NCBI RefSeq assembly: GCF_024494685.1
Contig: NZ_JANHDM010000010.1
Span: 78,358-142,357, forward strand
DNA length: 64,000 nucleotides
Direction: 5' to 3'
Source: Halorubrum rubrum
GTDB taxonomy: Archaea > Halobacteriota > Halobacteria > Halobacteriales > Haloferacaceae
In this document: positions 17,462 through 25,971 of the stretch, in pieces
Layout of the letters: each line of letters starts with the position of its first letter
How positions within the stretch are numbered: position 1 is the stretch's first letter
The notes under the pieces: generated by a model
The model's database searches: none
What the model was told of the DNA's origin: nothing
What the model saw: only the letters and a program-made list of their open reading frames with translations
Program-made: the position numbers and the translations under genes

Positions 17462-19021
17462 ATGGTCCGGCGTCTGTTGCTCGGTTGTAGCGCGGTCGGC
17501 GGCGCCCTCGTCGATGCCGTCGCCGAGGGGTCAGAGGAGTTCCTCGCGGTGACCGACGACGCCGGCTGGGCCTCGACGCTGCGCGACCGCAACGTGGCGA
17601 CCGTGGAGGCCGACCCGACCGACCCGTCCGCGTACCCCGAGCGCGCCGCGGTCGTGCTGGTCGCGGGCGACGACCCGACCCGGAACGTCGCCGCCGCGTC
17701 CGCGGCCCGCGAGCGCTACCCCGACGCGATGATCGTCGCGCACGTCGGCACCGCCCCGACCGCGGCGCAGGTCGACGCCCTGGAGTCGGTCGCGGACCGC
17801 GTCGTCGACCCGGTCGAGGCGGTGGCGACCCGGATCCGCGACGCGGTCGGTCTCGACGAGCCCGCGTCCGACTCCGGATCCGTCCCCGAGTCCGTCGACG
17901 ATGCCGCCACGGAGGGGTCGTCCGAACCGACGGAGCGGCCGCCCGGCTCGACGAGGTGGCCGCTCGACTCGACCGAGCGCCCGCCGCGGCTGATCCGCAC
18001 GATACGGGGCCTCGACGGGCCGCTTCTCGTCGTCGCCCACGACAACCCCGACCCCGACGCCATCGCGAGCGCGGTCGGGCTGGCGCGGATCGCCGAGGCG
18101 GTCGGCGTCCCCGCGGAGCCCTGCTACGGCGGGGAGATCGCCCACCAGGAGAACCGCGCGATGGTGAACCTCCTCGACCTCTCGCTCTCGACGGTCGACG
18201 GGACCGACCTCGAGGCGTACGACGGGATCGCGCTCGTCGACCACTCGCGGGCGGGGATCAACGACTCGCTGCCCGAGGGGACGTCGGTCGACGTCGTGAT
18301 CGACCACCACCCGCCGCGCGGCCCGGTCGAGGGCTCCTTCGTCGACGTTCGGCCTGACGCGGGGGCGACGAGCACCCTGATCGCGGAGTACCTCTCGCGA
18401 CTGGGGATCGAGCCGGACCGCGCACTCGCGACCGCGCTGCTGTACGGGATCCGGATCGACACGCGGGATTTCACCCGCGAGGTGTCGATCCCCGACTTCG
18501 AGGCCGCCGCGTCGCTGACGCCGCACGTCGACGAGTCGACGCTCGACCGCGTCGAGAGCCCGAGCGTGAGCGCGGAGACGCTCCGCGTGCTCGCGACCGC
18601 GATCGACCGGCGCGACGTCCGCGGCTCGTCGGTCGCGTCCTGCGTCGGCGAGATCACGGACCGCGACGCGCTCGCGCAGGCGGCCGACAGGCTGCTCGAC
18701 CTCGAGGGGATCGCCGTGACGTTCGTGTACGGCTACATGGACGGCGTGATCTACGGATCGGCCCGCACCCGCGGGACCGACCTCGACGTGGGCGAACTGC
18801 TCCGCGACGCGCTCGCGCAGGCGGGATCCGCGGGCGGTCACGCCAACATGGCCGGCGCGCAGGTCCCGCTCGGAATCTTGGAGGCCGTCGCCGAGGACGA
18901 GTCGCTCGCGGACGTCGTCGAGGAGTTCGTCGCCGAGCGGTTCTTCGAGGCGCTCTCCTCGCCGCCGACGCCGCCGGCCGGGACGCCGCAGTCGGCGGTC
19001 GACGCGGAGTTCCCGGACTGA
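17462..19021 (+). CDS. DHH-family phosphoesterase with N-terminal TrkA-N-like domain
   Basis: This 519-residue protein has two parts. Residues ~1-130 look like a Rossmann TrkA-N/NAD-binding domain (RLLLGCSAVGGALVDAV ... VVLVAGDDPTRN). An acidic Ser/Pro-rich linker (~135-175) follows. Residues ~180-519 are a DHH/DHHA1 phosphoesterase: HDNPDPDAIAS, ALVDHSRAG, VIDHHPP and, in DHHA1, GGHANMAGAQV. All metal-binding motifs are present, so it should be active. DHH proteins cleave nano-RNA, cyclic dinucleotides or pAp, or act as RecJ-like nucleases; the target cannot be told here. It stands 100 bases after folCP. The fusion to a nucleotide-sensing fold suggests ligand control. Confidence 0.85.
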   Translation: MVRRLLLGCSAVGGALVDAVAEGSEEFLAVTDDAGWASTLRDRNVATVEADPTDPSAYPERAAVVLVAGDDPTRNVAAASAARERYPDAMIVAHVGTAPTAAQVDALESVADRVVDPVEAVATRIRDAVGLDEPASDSGSVPESVDDAATEGSSEPTERPPGSTRWPLDSTERPPRLIRTIRGLDGPLLVVAHDNPDPDAIASAVGLARIAEAVGVPAEPCYGGEIAHQENRAMVNLLDLSLSTVDGTDLEAYDGIALVDHSRAGINDSLPEGTSVDVVIDHHPPRGPVEGSFVDVRPDAGATSTLIAEYLSRLGIEPDRALATALLYGIRIDTRDFTREVSIPDFEAAASLTPHVDESTLDRVESPSVSAETLRVLATAIDRRDVRGSSVASCVGEITDRDALAQAADRLLDLEGIAVTFVYGYMDGVIYGSARTRGTDLDVGELLRDALAQAGSAGGHANMAGAQVPLGILEAVAEDESLADVVEEFVAERFFEALSSPPTPPAGTPQSAVDAEFPD

Positions 19022-19090
19022 GCCGGATCCCTCCCTCCTTCCGTCTCCTCCCCGAACCGCCGGTTCCTCCGCCCCGAACCGCGGGCGCAA

Positions 19091-19100
19091 CCTACATATC
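19091..19100 (+). promoter_or_regulatory. Putative TATA box of trxB
   Basis: The AT-rich cctacatatc lies ~28 bases before the ATG at 19123 in an otherwise GC-rich leader. Confidence 0.5.
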
Positions 19101-19122
19101 CCGCCGCCACGAACAGTATAGT

Positions 19123-20193
19123 ATGAGCGATGAAATACTCGAGCACCGACGGCTCCTCGTCGCCGGAAGCGGGATCGCCGCGCTCAGCGCGGCGATCTAC
19201 GCCGCCCGGTCGAACAACGACCCGCTGTTGATCGAGGGCGACGAGCCCGGCGGCCAGCTCACGCTCACGACCGACGTGGAGAACTATCCGGGCTTCCCCG
19301 AGGGGATCTCCGGGCCGGAGCTCATCAACGAGATGCGCGAGCAGGCGGAGAAGTTCGGGTCCGAGCTCCGGAGCGGGATCGTCGCCGACGTACGGAAGGA
19401 GCCCGCGGGACACTTCCGGGTCGAGCTCACGAACGGCGACGTCTACACCGCGGACGCCGTGATCGCCGCCTCCGGGGCCAGCGCCCGGACGCTCGGCGTC
19501 CCCGGCGAGGACGAGCTGATGGGGTACGGGCTCTCGACGTGTGCGACGTGTGACGGCGCGTTCTTCCGCGGCGAGGACATGCTCGTCGTCGGCGGCGGCG
19601 ACGCCGCCATGGAGGAGGCCAACTTCCTCACGAAGTTCGCCGACACCGTCTACATCGCGCACCGCCGCGAGGAGTTCCGCGCGGAGGACGTCTGGATCGA
19701 GCGCGTGATGGACAAGGTCGACGACGGCGAGATCGAGATCCTGAAGAACACGGAGCTCACCGAGATCCACGGCAGCGCGGAGGAGGGGATCACGGGCGTC
19801 ACGCTCGTCGAGCATCCCGAGGGCCACCCCACGGAGAAGCTCGCGGACCCGGCGACCGCCGAGGAGGTCGAGGAGTACGACTTCGACGTGGGCGCGGTGT
19901 TCTACGCCATCGGCCACACCCCGAACACGGCGTACCTGGAGGAGACCGGCGTCGAGCTCGACGACGCCGGCTACCTCCTGACGCGGGGCGGCCGCGACGG
20001 GAACCAGACCGCGACCGCGGTCGAGGGGATCTTCGGTGCGGGCGACGTGGTCGACCACCACTACCAGCAGGCGGTGACCGCCGGCGGGATGGGCGTGAAG
20101 GCCGCGCTCGACGCCGACGACTACCTCTCCGACCGCGAGCGCGCCGGCGAGCTCCGCGAGCCCGCGCCCGTCGCCGCCGAGGGCGACGACTGA
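19123..20193 (+). CDS. trxB: Thioredoxin reductase-like FAD/NAD(P) flavoenzyme
   Basis: This 356-residue flavoprotein reduces thioredoxin or a related dithiol carrier. The FAD-binding motif is LVAGSGIAALSAAIYAAR. The redox-active CATC motif is at Cys140/Cys143, within STCATCDGAFFRG. The NAD(P)H-binding loop is VVGGGDAAMEEANFL, and the C-terminal FAD motif is GIFGAGDVVDHHYQQAVTAG. It is longer than bacterial TrxB (~320) by an acidic C-terminal tail, as expected in a halophile. A thioredoxin with a WCGPC site is encoded 5 kb away and is a candidate partner. It is convergent with ilvA. Confidence 0.93.
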   Translation: MSDEILEHRRLLVAGSGIAALSAAIYAARSNNDPLLIEGDEPGGQLTLTTDVENYPGFPEGISGPELINEMREQAEKFGSELRSGIVADVRKEPAGHFRVELTNGDVYTADAVIAASGASARTLGVPGEDELMGYGLSTCATCDGAFFRGEDMLVVGGGDAAMEEANFLTKFADTVYIAHRREEFRAEDVWIERVMDKVDDGEIEILKNTELTEIHGSAEEGITGVTLVEHPEGHPTEKLADPATAEEVEEYDFDVGAVFYAIGHTPNTAYLEETGVELDDAGYLLTRGGRDGNQTATAVEGIFGAGDVVDHHYQQAVTAGGMGVKAALDADDYLSDRERAGELREPAPVAAEGDD

Positions 20194-20248
20194 GCGGGGA
20201 GCGACCGAGCGATCCCGTAACGTGCGGTCCGATCGATCCTGAACCCCG

Positions 20249-21460
20249 TCAGGAGAGCACCTCCACCTCGTAGCCGTCGGCCTCCAGCTCCTCGACGATG
20301 CTCGCGGCGTGTTCGGCGTCGTCGGTCTCGAGCTCGAGTTCGAGCTCCGCCGCGTTGACCGCGACGTCCCGCGAGGTGCGGTCGTGGTGGACCGCGTACA
20401 CGTTCGCGCCGGCACGCGCGACGATGCTCGAGACGCGCTCGAGCTCGCCCGGTCGGTCCTTCAGGTCGACGGTGAGCTTGAGGTACCGACCCATCTGGAC
20501 GAGCCCGCGGCGGATCACCGTCCCGAGCCGGTTGAGGTCGATGTTGCCGCCACACAACGCGGCGACGATCGTCTCGTCGTCCTCGTAGTCGAACGCCTCC
20601 GAGAGCGTCGCCGCCAGCGCGACCGCGCCGGCCCCCTCGACGAGGGTCTTCGAGCGCTCCAAAAGCAACGTGAGCGCTAAGGCGATCTCCCGGTCGTCGA
20701 CGGTCACCACCTCGTCGACGTACTCGCGCATGACCGCGAAGGGCTCCTCGCCGATCGAGCGGGTGGCGATCCCGTCGGCGATGGTGTCGACGCCCTTGAT
20801 CTCGCGGATCTCGCCCGCCGAGAGCGACGCGGCCGCCGAGGCCGCGCCCTCCGCTTGGACCCCCACGACCCGGACGTCGTCGAGCCGCTCCTTGACCGCG
20901 ACGGCGACGCCCGAGATCAGCCCGCCGCCGCCGATCGGGACGACGACGGTGTCGAGGTCGGGGCAGTCGTCGGCGATCTCCAGCCCGAGGGTGCCCTGCC
21001 CGGCCATCACGGCTGGATCGTCGAAGGCGTGGACGTACGTCAACCCCTGTTCGCGCTCCAGCTGGTGGGCGACCGCCTGCGCCTCGTCGTAGTCGACGCC
21101 CTCCAGTCGGACGCTCGCGCCGTAGCCGCGGGTGGCTTTCACCTTCGAGACGGGCGCGAACTTCGGCATTACGACGGTGGCGTCGACGCCGGCGCGCTCG
21201 GCCGCCAGCGCGACCCCCTGTGCGTGGTTGCCGGCGCTGGCCGTGACGACGCCGGCCTCGCGGGCCTCGGCCGGGAGCGTCGCGATCCGGTTCGTCGCCC
21301 CGCGGATCTTGAACGCGCCGGTGCGCTGGAAGTTCTCGAGTTTGAGGTGGACGTCCGCGCCGGTCATCTCCGAGAACGTCCGCGACCGTTCGAGCGGCGT
21401 GCGGCGGGCGACGCCGTCGACCCGTTCGCGGGCGGCCTCGATGTCGGCCAACGAGATCAT
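20249..21460 (-). CDS. ilvA: Threonine ammonia-lyase with C-terminal ACT domain
   Basis: This 403-residue PLP enzyme deaminates threonine to 2-oxobutanoate, a precursor of isoleucine. The PLP-lysine motif is ENFQRTGAFKIRGATN and the Gly-rich phosphate loop is PIGGGGLISGVA. The serine-binding ASAGNHAQGVALAA segment is intact. Residues ~325-403 form an ACT-type regulatory domain (LKDRPGELERVSSIVARAG). That suggests allosteric control, as in biosynthetic/TdcB-like short forms. The start at 21460 is supported by gattagccc ~26 bases upstream on the minus strand. A long upstream extension in the same frame has no family match and was rejected. Confidence 0.92.
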   Translation of the reverse strand: MISLADIEAARERVDGVARRTPLERSRTFSEMTGADVHLKLENFQRTGAFKIRGATNRIATLPAEAREAGVVTASAGNHAQGVALAAERAGVDATVVMPKFAPVSKVKATRGYGASVRLEGVDYDEAQAVAHQLEREQGLTYVHAFDDPAVMAGQGTLGLEIADDCPDLDTVVVPIGGGGLISGVAVAVKERLDDVRVVGVQAEGAASAAASLSAGEIREIKGVDTIADGIATRSIGEEPFAVMREYVDEVVTVDDREIALALTLLLERSKTLVEGAGAVALAATLSEAFDYEDDETIVAALCGGNIDLNRLGTVIRRGLVQMGRYLKLTVDLKDRPGELERVSSIVARAGANVYAVHHDRTSRDVAVNAAELELELETDDAEHAASIVEELEADGYEVEVLS

Positions 21461-21480
21461 ACGCCCCGTGGCGACGCCGC

Positions 21481-21490
21481 GGGCTAATCG
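21481..21490 (-). promoter_or_regulatory. Putative TATA box of ilvA
   Basis: On the minus strand this reads cgattagccc, about 25 bases before the start codon at 21460. Confidence 0.45.
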
Positions 21491-21696
21491 GTTCCGGTCG
21501 TCGCCCGTTCCGGTCGTCCGAGCGGTTCGCGGGATCCTCGCCGCGTCGCTCGCGATGGAACGCGTGAAAGGAAGGGGGAATGCACGCGTGTGACGTGCGA
21601 CTGAAGACAGTGGACGGCGATACAAAAAGGTCCGGCAGGCGGAGTGAAAGTGAAACTGTGGGACTGCGTCGACATCGATCGGTCGTCGGACCGGCG

Positions 21697-22104
21697 TCAG
21701 ACGGTCGATCCCTGATCGAGACGGACGGCGACGTCGGTTCGATCGAGGTGCCGCTCCACCCGCTCGCGGAACTCGCCGTCGCCCGGCCACGTCGCGTCCG
21801 CGTCGAGCCGATCGGGGTCGCCGACGTAGACGATCGCCTCCTCGGGGTAGCCGTCGGGCGCGTCGAGCGGTACCGTGACCCGGAGGTAGAGCCCGTCGTC
21901 GACGCCCTCGTACGCGTCGAGCGTCTCGATCTCGTCGGTCCGGAGGAGCCGCCCCGCCGTCTCCTCGCCGGGTGCGAGCGTCGGGTAGCGCCCCTCGACG
22001 AGATGGAGTCCGGAGAGGGTCGCCGATCCGACGAAGACGAACGAGTCGAGCAGCGCTCCCACGCGATCGGGCTCGGTGAGGGTTCCGTAGACGAAGGCGT
22101 CCAT
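21697..22104 (-). CDS. Gamma-glutamylcyclotransferase (AIG2)-like protein
   Basis: This 135-residue protein begins MDAFVYGTLTEPDRV, matching the YGTL nucleotide-independent signature of the gamma-glutamylcyclotransferase/AIG2 fold. Later it has LDAYEGVDDGLYLRV, the usual E-G-Y core of the second half. Members cyclise gamma-glutamylamines or gamma-glutamyl amino acids to 5-oxoproline. Haloarchaea use gamma-glutamylcysteine as their main thiol, so turnover of that compound is a reasonable guess. The substrate is inference. The start at 22104 is where the family motif begins; a longer upstream frame is Arg-rich and unconvincing. Confidence 0.82.
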   Translation of the reverse strand: MDAFVYGTLTEPDRVGALLDSFVFVGSATLSGLHLVEGRYPTLAPGEETAGRLLRTDEIETLDAYEGVDDGLYLRVTVPLDAPDGYPEEAIVYVGDPDRLDADATWPGDGEFRERVERHLDRTDVAVRLDQGSTV

Positions 22105-22280
22105 GGCCCGTCTGGGTCGTTCGGGCGTTTGAACGTTCGGGCAGCCGTCCGGTCGGTTGCCGCCGCCCGCCGGTCGTCTTCCGTCCGCCAACTCACCCAC
22201 CGTCCCCCTCCGTCGATCGCGCGCTACCCGCTCTCGACACGCAACGGTTTTTGTTCGAAGCCGCGAAAGACGACCACATC

Positions 22281-23420
22281 GTGTGGAGACCACGAGGATC
22301 CGCCGTCGTCGTCGGGATCGGCTGTAGCCTCCTGCTCGTCGCGACGGTTCACCACGGGACGGAGATCGAAACCGTCGGGGGGACGCTCGGTCCCGCGCTC
22401 GCGCTCGCGCTCGACGGCGGGATCGCCCTCGGCGTCGTCTATGCGGGGGTCCGGGTCCGAGAAGCCGGCTTCACCCGCCTCGAGGAGGGACGCGTCGCTC
22501 GGTGGACCGCGGTAGGAACGCTCCTCGCGGCAGGAGCCATCGGCGCGACGCTTCTCGTCCGGGCAGTCGAGGGACGTCCCCTCATCGAACCCGTTTTTCC
22601 GCTTCTGGTCGCCGCCGGTTCGGGGGCGCTCGGCGGCGCGATCTCGGGATACCTCGCCGTTCGACAGGAGGCGGAGGCTCGCCGTGCGCACGACGCCACG
22701 CGGGCGGTTTCGTTCGTGAACCACCTGCTTCGTCACGACCTCCGGAACGACCTCTCGACGATCCGGGGATACGCGGACCTCGCCGAAGCGACCAGCCACG
22801 GCGATGGGATCGCCGCCGCCGAGCCCGGATCCGACGACGGGAACGGCCCCGACGGCCGCGACGCCGCGGCCGTGATCGCGACCAAGGCCGACGAGGGGCT
22901 CGATCGACTCGAGACGACGAGCGCCGTCACCGACGCGCTCGTCGGCGACGCCGATCTCTATCGGGTTGATCTCGCGGCGGTCACGCGAGAGATACTCGAG
23001 GGGATCACGGACCGGTCCGACGTGACACTCGATGCCTATCTGACGGAGACGGCCCCGGTCACGGCGAACGACGGGCTCCGCTCCGTCGTCGACAACCTCG
23101 TCGAGAACGCCGTCGAGCACGCGGGCGGCGACGCCACCCTCCGGGTCGCCATCACCGAGGGCGACGAAACGGTCACGCTGTCGATCGACGACGACGGCCC
23201 CGGAATCCCGCCCGAGCGGCGGGCCACGCTGTTTCCAAACGGCGGCGGGGACGGCGCGACAGCCGGCGGATCCGGTGACCGCCACGGCGACTCCGAGGGC
23301 GGCGGGCTGTTCATCGTCGACAGCCTCGTCGAGGAGTACGGCGGCACGGTCGCGGTCGGGGAGGCCGACCTCGGCGGCGCCCGGTTCGAGGTGACGCTCC
23401 CCCGAGCGGACGAGGACTGA
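22281..23420 (+). CDS. Membrane-bound sensor histidine kinase
   Basis: This ~379-residue kinase has four hydrophobic stretches in the first ~130 residues. A HisKA helix follows with FVNHLLRHDLRNDLSTIRGY, where the first His before DLRND is the phosphoacceptor. The ATPase domain has N-box VDNLVENAVEHAGG, DDDGPGIPPE and GGGLFIVDSLVEEYGG. No periplasmic sensor domain of note is seen, so it may sense the membrane. The start is uncertain: GTG at 22281 puts the T-rich gtttttgttc near -30, while a TTG at 22251 would add ten residues. It is an orphan kinase, with no adjacent response regulator. Confidence 0.87.
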   Translation: MWRPRGSAVVVGIGCSLLLVATVHHGTEIETVGGTLGPALALALDGGIALGVVYAGVRVREAGFTRLEEGRVARWTAVGTLLAAGAIGATLLVRAVEGRPLIEPVFPLLVAAGSGALGGAISGYLAVRQEAEARRAHDATRAVSFVNHLLRHDLRNDLSTIRGYADLAEATSHGDGIAAAEPGSDDGNGPDGRDAAAVIATKADEGLDRLETTSAVTDALVGDADLYRVDLAAVTREILEGITDRSDVTLDAYLTETAPVTANDGLRSVVDNLVENAVEHAGGDATLRVAITEGDETVTLSIDDDGPGIPPERRATLFPNGGGDGATAGGSGDRHGDSEGGGLFIVDSLVEEYGGTVAVGEADLGGARFEVTLPRADED

Positions 23421-23540
23421 TTCGATCCTTCGAAGTCCGCCACGAGTTCTCGCGTTCGCGACCCCCAGCCGCCGGCCGGCTTCCGACCCGTTCACCGCCT
23501 CCGATAGCTAGAACCCGACGGAGTCCCTCCACGGTGACGC

Positions 23541-24947
23541 ATGGACCTCCCGCGCGTCCGGCGCGTCTGGAAGCGCGTGTTCGCGCTCGCGTGGCCGGTG
23601 ATGGCCGAACAGACGTTCCGGACCGCGATGCGGACGACGGACGTCGTCGTCAGCGCGCTCTTCTCGCCGGCCGCGGTGGTCGCGATCGGGCTCGCTGACC
23701 TGTACGCGCGGTTCCCGCTCCGGATCGGGCTCGGGCTCGGCGGCGGCGCGATCGCGCTCTCCTCACAGGACACCGGCGCGGGCGAGACGGCGACCCGCGA
23801 CGAGGCGATCACGCAGGCGATCCTGCTCGGCGCGCTCGCGGGGGTCCCGTTCGTCCTCTTCGGGCTGTTCCTCGGCGAGGCCGCGATCGACGTGTTCGGC
23901 CGGCTGATCGGCCGGGAGACCCCGCCGGAGGTCGTCTCGCTCGGCTCGGCGTACCTCGCCATCGTCTTCGCGACGGCCCCGGCGAGACACGTCTCGCTCG
24001 TGGCCGCGCGGGCGCTTCAGGGTACCGGCGACACCAGAACGCCGATGTACGTGAACGTCCTCGCGAACTCCCTCAACGTCGTCGGGTCGGTCCTCCTCGG
24101 GCTCGGTCTGCTCGGGCTTCCCCGTCTGGAGATCGTCGGCGTCGGGCTCGCGACCGGGGCCGCGAACGTCCTCACGGCGGTCCTGCTCTGTGCGGCGATC
24201 CGGGGGTCGTGGACCGACGCCGAGTTCGTTCGACCGCGGAATCCGACGATCGCGGGACAGCTGCTCCGCGTGAGCGCGCCGCGGGTGGCCGAGGGGTTCA
24301 GCTCCGAGGCCGCGGAGTTCCCCTTCAACGCCCTGCTCCTCGGCTTCGGCGAGGCGGTCAACGCCGGCTTCCAGATCGGCCGCCGGGTCTACCAGCAGGT
24401 CACCGGCCCGCTCTCGCGCGGGTACAACGTCGCGGCCTCGGTGTTGGTCGGGCAGGCGCTCGGCGCGGGCGAGCCGGACGACGCCCGGTTCGACGGGTGG
24501 GCCGTCGCGGCGCTCGGGCTCCTCTCGGTCGGGGGCGTCGGGCTCGGGCTCGTCGCGCTCGCGCCGCGCGTCGTCCGGCTCTTCACGTCCGACCCGGCGA
24601 CCGTCGAGTACGCGGTCGACTTCGCGCGGGTGTACGGCCTCGCGGGCGGCGCACTCGCCTGTTTCACGTCGCTGTCGGGCGCGCTCCAGGGCGCGAGCGA
24701 GACCCGGATCCCCCTCGCGGCGCGGCTCACGGGGATGTTCGGGCTGTTCCTCGGTGCCTCCTGGGTGTTGAGCCGAACCGCGGGGGTCGGCCCGCCCGGC
24801 GCGTACGCCGGGGTGTTCCTCGCGTACTGTTGGATGGCGCTCGTCGTCGCCGTCGGCTTCCGACACGCGGAGTGGGCGACGCGAGCCGCGACGATGATGG
24901 CGGAACGCGGCAGCGGCGGGGACGCGGTCGCGGGTGACGGCGACTAG
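23541..24947 (+). CDS. MATE-family efflux transporter
   Basis: This 468-residue membrane protein has about 12 helices in two pseudo-symmetric halves. The first helix region reads FALAWPVMAEQTFRTAMRTT, the MATE opening signature. The conserved loop VAARALQGTGDTRTPMYVN occurs in the first half, and a second-half equivalent is SGALQGASETRIPLAAR. It would export cationic drugs or metabolites using a sodium or proton gradient. It has its own transcription unit between a histidine kinase and L40e. The substrate is unknown. Confidence 0.93.
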   Translation: MDLPRVRRVWKRVFALAWPVMAEQTFRTAMRTTDVVVSALFSPAAVVAIGLADLYARFPLRIGLGLGGGAIALSSQDTGAGETATRDEAITQAILLGALAGVPFVLFGLFLGEAAIDVFGRLIGRETPPEVVSLGSAYLAIVFATAPARHVSLVAARALQGTGDTRTPMYVNVLANSLNVVGSVLLGLGLLGLPRLEIVGVGLATGAANVLTAVLLCAAIRGSWTDAEFVRPRNPTIAGQLLRVSAPRVAEGFSSEAAEFPFNALLLGFGEAVNAGFQIGRRVYQQVTGPLSRGYNVAASVLVGQALGAGEPDDARFDGWAVAALGLLSVGGVGLGLVALAPRVVRLFTSDPATVEYAVDFARVYGLAGGALACFTSLSGALQGASETRIPLAARLTGMFGLFLGASWVLSRTAGVGPPGAYAGVFLAYCWMALVVAVGFRHAEWATRAATMMAERGSGGDAVAGDGD

Positions 24948-25044
24948 AACGGCGGCTCGGCGCGGTGGGCGTCGGGAGAACGGGCGGTGGGCCGGACGGC
25001 GGGAGCCGTCCCGGTCGGAACGGGTCGACCCGAGTCGGACCGGC

Positions 25045-25194
25045 TCAGGCCGCGCGGCGTTCCTTCGCCTTCGGGCGGAGCTTGGTGTAGCCGCACTTGC
25101 GGCAGCGCCCGGCGTCGGGCGCGTTGCGGGCGTTACAGCGCATACAGATCTGTCGGTCGAGGTTGCGGCGTTCCGCAGCGTCGAAGCTGGCCAT
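25045..25194 (-). CDS. rpl40e: 50S ribosomal protein L40e
   Basis: This 49-residue zinc ribbon protein of the archaeal large subunit starts [20 protein letters not shown]. It has zinc ligands at Cys17, Cys20, Cys31 and Cys34 (CMRC ... CRKC). It ends in a basic tail, [12 protein letters not shown], that would contact rRNA. Its length matches archaeal L40e (~48-50). The high Lys/Arg content contrasts with the acidic proteins around it. A TATA-like ccttttaca lies ~28 bases upstream on the minus strand, supporting the leaderless start. Confidence 0.95.
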   Translation of the reverse strand: MASFDAAERRNLDRQICMRCNARNAPDAGRCRKCGYTKLRPKAKERRAA

Positions 25195-25218
25195 ACTCTC
25201 CGTGAGCACGCGGGCGCT

Positions 25219-25228
25219 GTAAAAGGTT
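25219..25228 (-). promoter_or_regulatory. Putative TATA box of rpl40e
   Basis: On the minus strand this reads accttttaca, ~28 bases before the L40e ATG (25194). Confidence 0.5.
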
Positions 25229-25271
25229 GCGAGACGCGTCGGTGCGGGGATCCGTCGTTCCTATGTGCCGA

Positions 25272-25541
25272 CTACGCGCCGGCTTTCGATATCGCGGCCG
25301 TGATGTCCTCCTTCTGGGTGACCCCGACGAACCGGTCGACGACGCCGTCGTCGTTCTCGACGATCAGCGTGGGCAGCGACCGGACCTGGTACTGGTTGGC
25401 GACGTCCTGCTCCTGGTCGACGTCGACCTTCTGTAGCTCGAAGGCGTCGCCGAGTTCCTCCTGGACCTCCTCCAGTATCGGGTCCTGCGTCTTACACGGG
25501 CCGCACCAGTCGGCGTAGAAATCCAGCACTCGAACGGTCAT
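25272..25541 (-). CDS. trxA: Thioredoxin
   Basis: This 89-residue single-domain thioredoxin has the active site DWCGPCK (Cys13, Cys16) and the cis-proline segment VRSLPTLIVEN. It lacks the N-terminal strand/helix of E. coli thioredoxin (~108), as is common in short archaeal forms. It reduces cytoplasmic disulfides and could be recycled by the thioredoxin reductase at 19123-20193. The start at 25541 is favoured because aaccctTATC lies ~29 bases upstream. It is divergent from the Sec61-beta gene. Confidence 0.93.
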   Translation of the reverse strand: MTVRVLDFYADWCGPCKTQDPILEEVQEELGDAFELQKVDVDQEQDVANQYQVRSLPTLIVENDDGVVDRFVGVTQKEDITAAISKAGA

Positions 25542-25570
25542 GGTTCGCCGACACGTAGCGTCGGCTCGCC

Positions 25571-25580
25571 GATAAGGGTT
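25571..25580 (-). promoter_or_regulatory. Putative TATA box of the thioredoxin gene
   Basis: On the minus strand this reads aacccttatc, with the TTATC part ~29 bases before the start at 25541. Confidence 0.45.
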
Positions 25581-25686
25581 TCTCACGCGGCGGGGAGGTG
25601 GGGTGACCGATGACGGGCGGCGGTCGGAGTCCGCCCGAACGGCCGCGTTCCGGACGAGCGTTCCCGGCGGTCGAGCCCCGAGACGA

Positions 25687-25697
25687 AACGCTTAGGC
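25687..25697 (+). promoter_or_regulatory. Putative TATA box of secG
   Basis: The sequence aacgcttaggc lies ~28-32 bases before the ATG at 25721. Confidence 0.4.
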
Positions 25698-25720
25698 CTG
25701 CGGACGGAGAACGGTCGAAC

Positions 25721-25885
25721 ATGAGCAGCGGCAGCAACTCCGGCGGACTGATGTCCAGCGCGGGGCTCGTCCGGTACTTCGACTCGCAGGACCGAAACGC
25801 CATCGCGCTCAACCCCAAGACCGTCCTCGCGTTCTGTATCCTCTTCGGCGTCTCCGTCCAGGTCCTCTCGCTGACGGTCGCGTAA
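25721..25885 (+). CDS. secG: Preprotein translocase subunit Sec61-beta (archaeal SecG)
   Basis: This 54-residue tail-anchored subunit of the SecYE-beta translocon has a Ser/Gly-rich N-terminus (MSSGSNSGGLMSSAG). The conserved amphipathic segment LVRYFDSQDRNAIALNPK follows. One C-terminal membrane helix (TVLAFCILFGVSVQVLSLTV) ends the protein. Length and arrangement match archaeal Sec61-beta (~53-58). It is transcribed alone and divergently from thioredoxin. Confidence 0.95.
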   Translation: MSSGSNSGGLMSSAGLVRYFDSQDRNAIALNPKTVLAFCILFGVSVQVLSLTVA

Positions 25886-25971
25886 GGACGCTCCCACCTC
25901 CCCTCAGTCACCCTCCGTCAGTCGTCGGGACCGGACGAAACCGACTTATTCGCGAGGCCCCGGATTCCGGT

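Noticed and set aside
13081..17592. A 1503-codon open frame on the minus strand opposite glmU, folCP and the start of the DHH gene
   Set aside because: It is antisense to well-supported enzymes, is Arg/Asp/Glu-rich and shows no domain. Long spurious frames are expected at this GC content.
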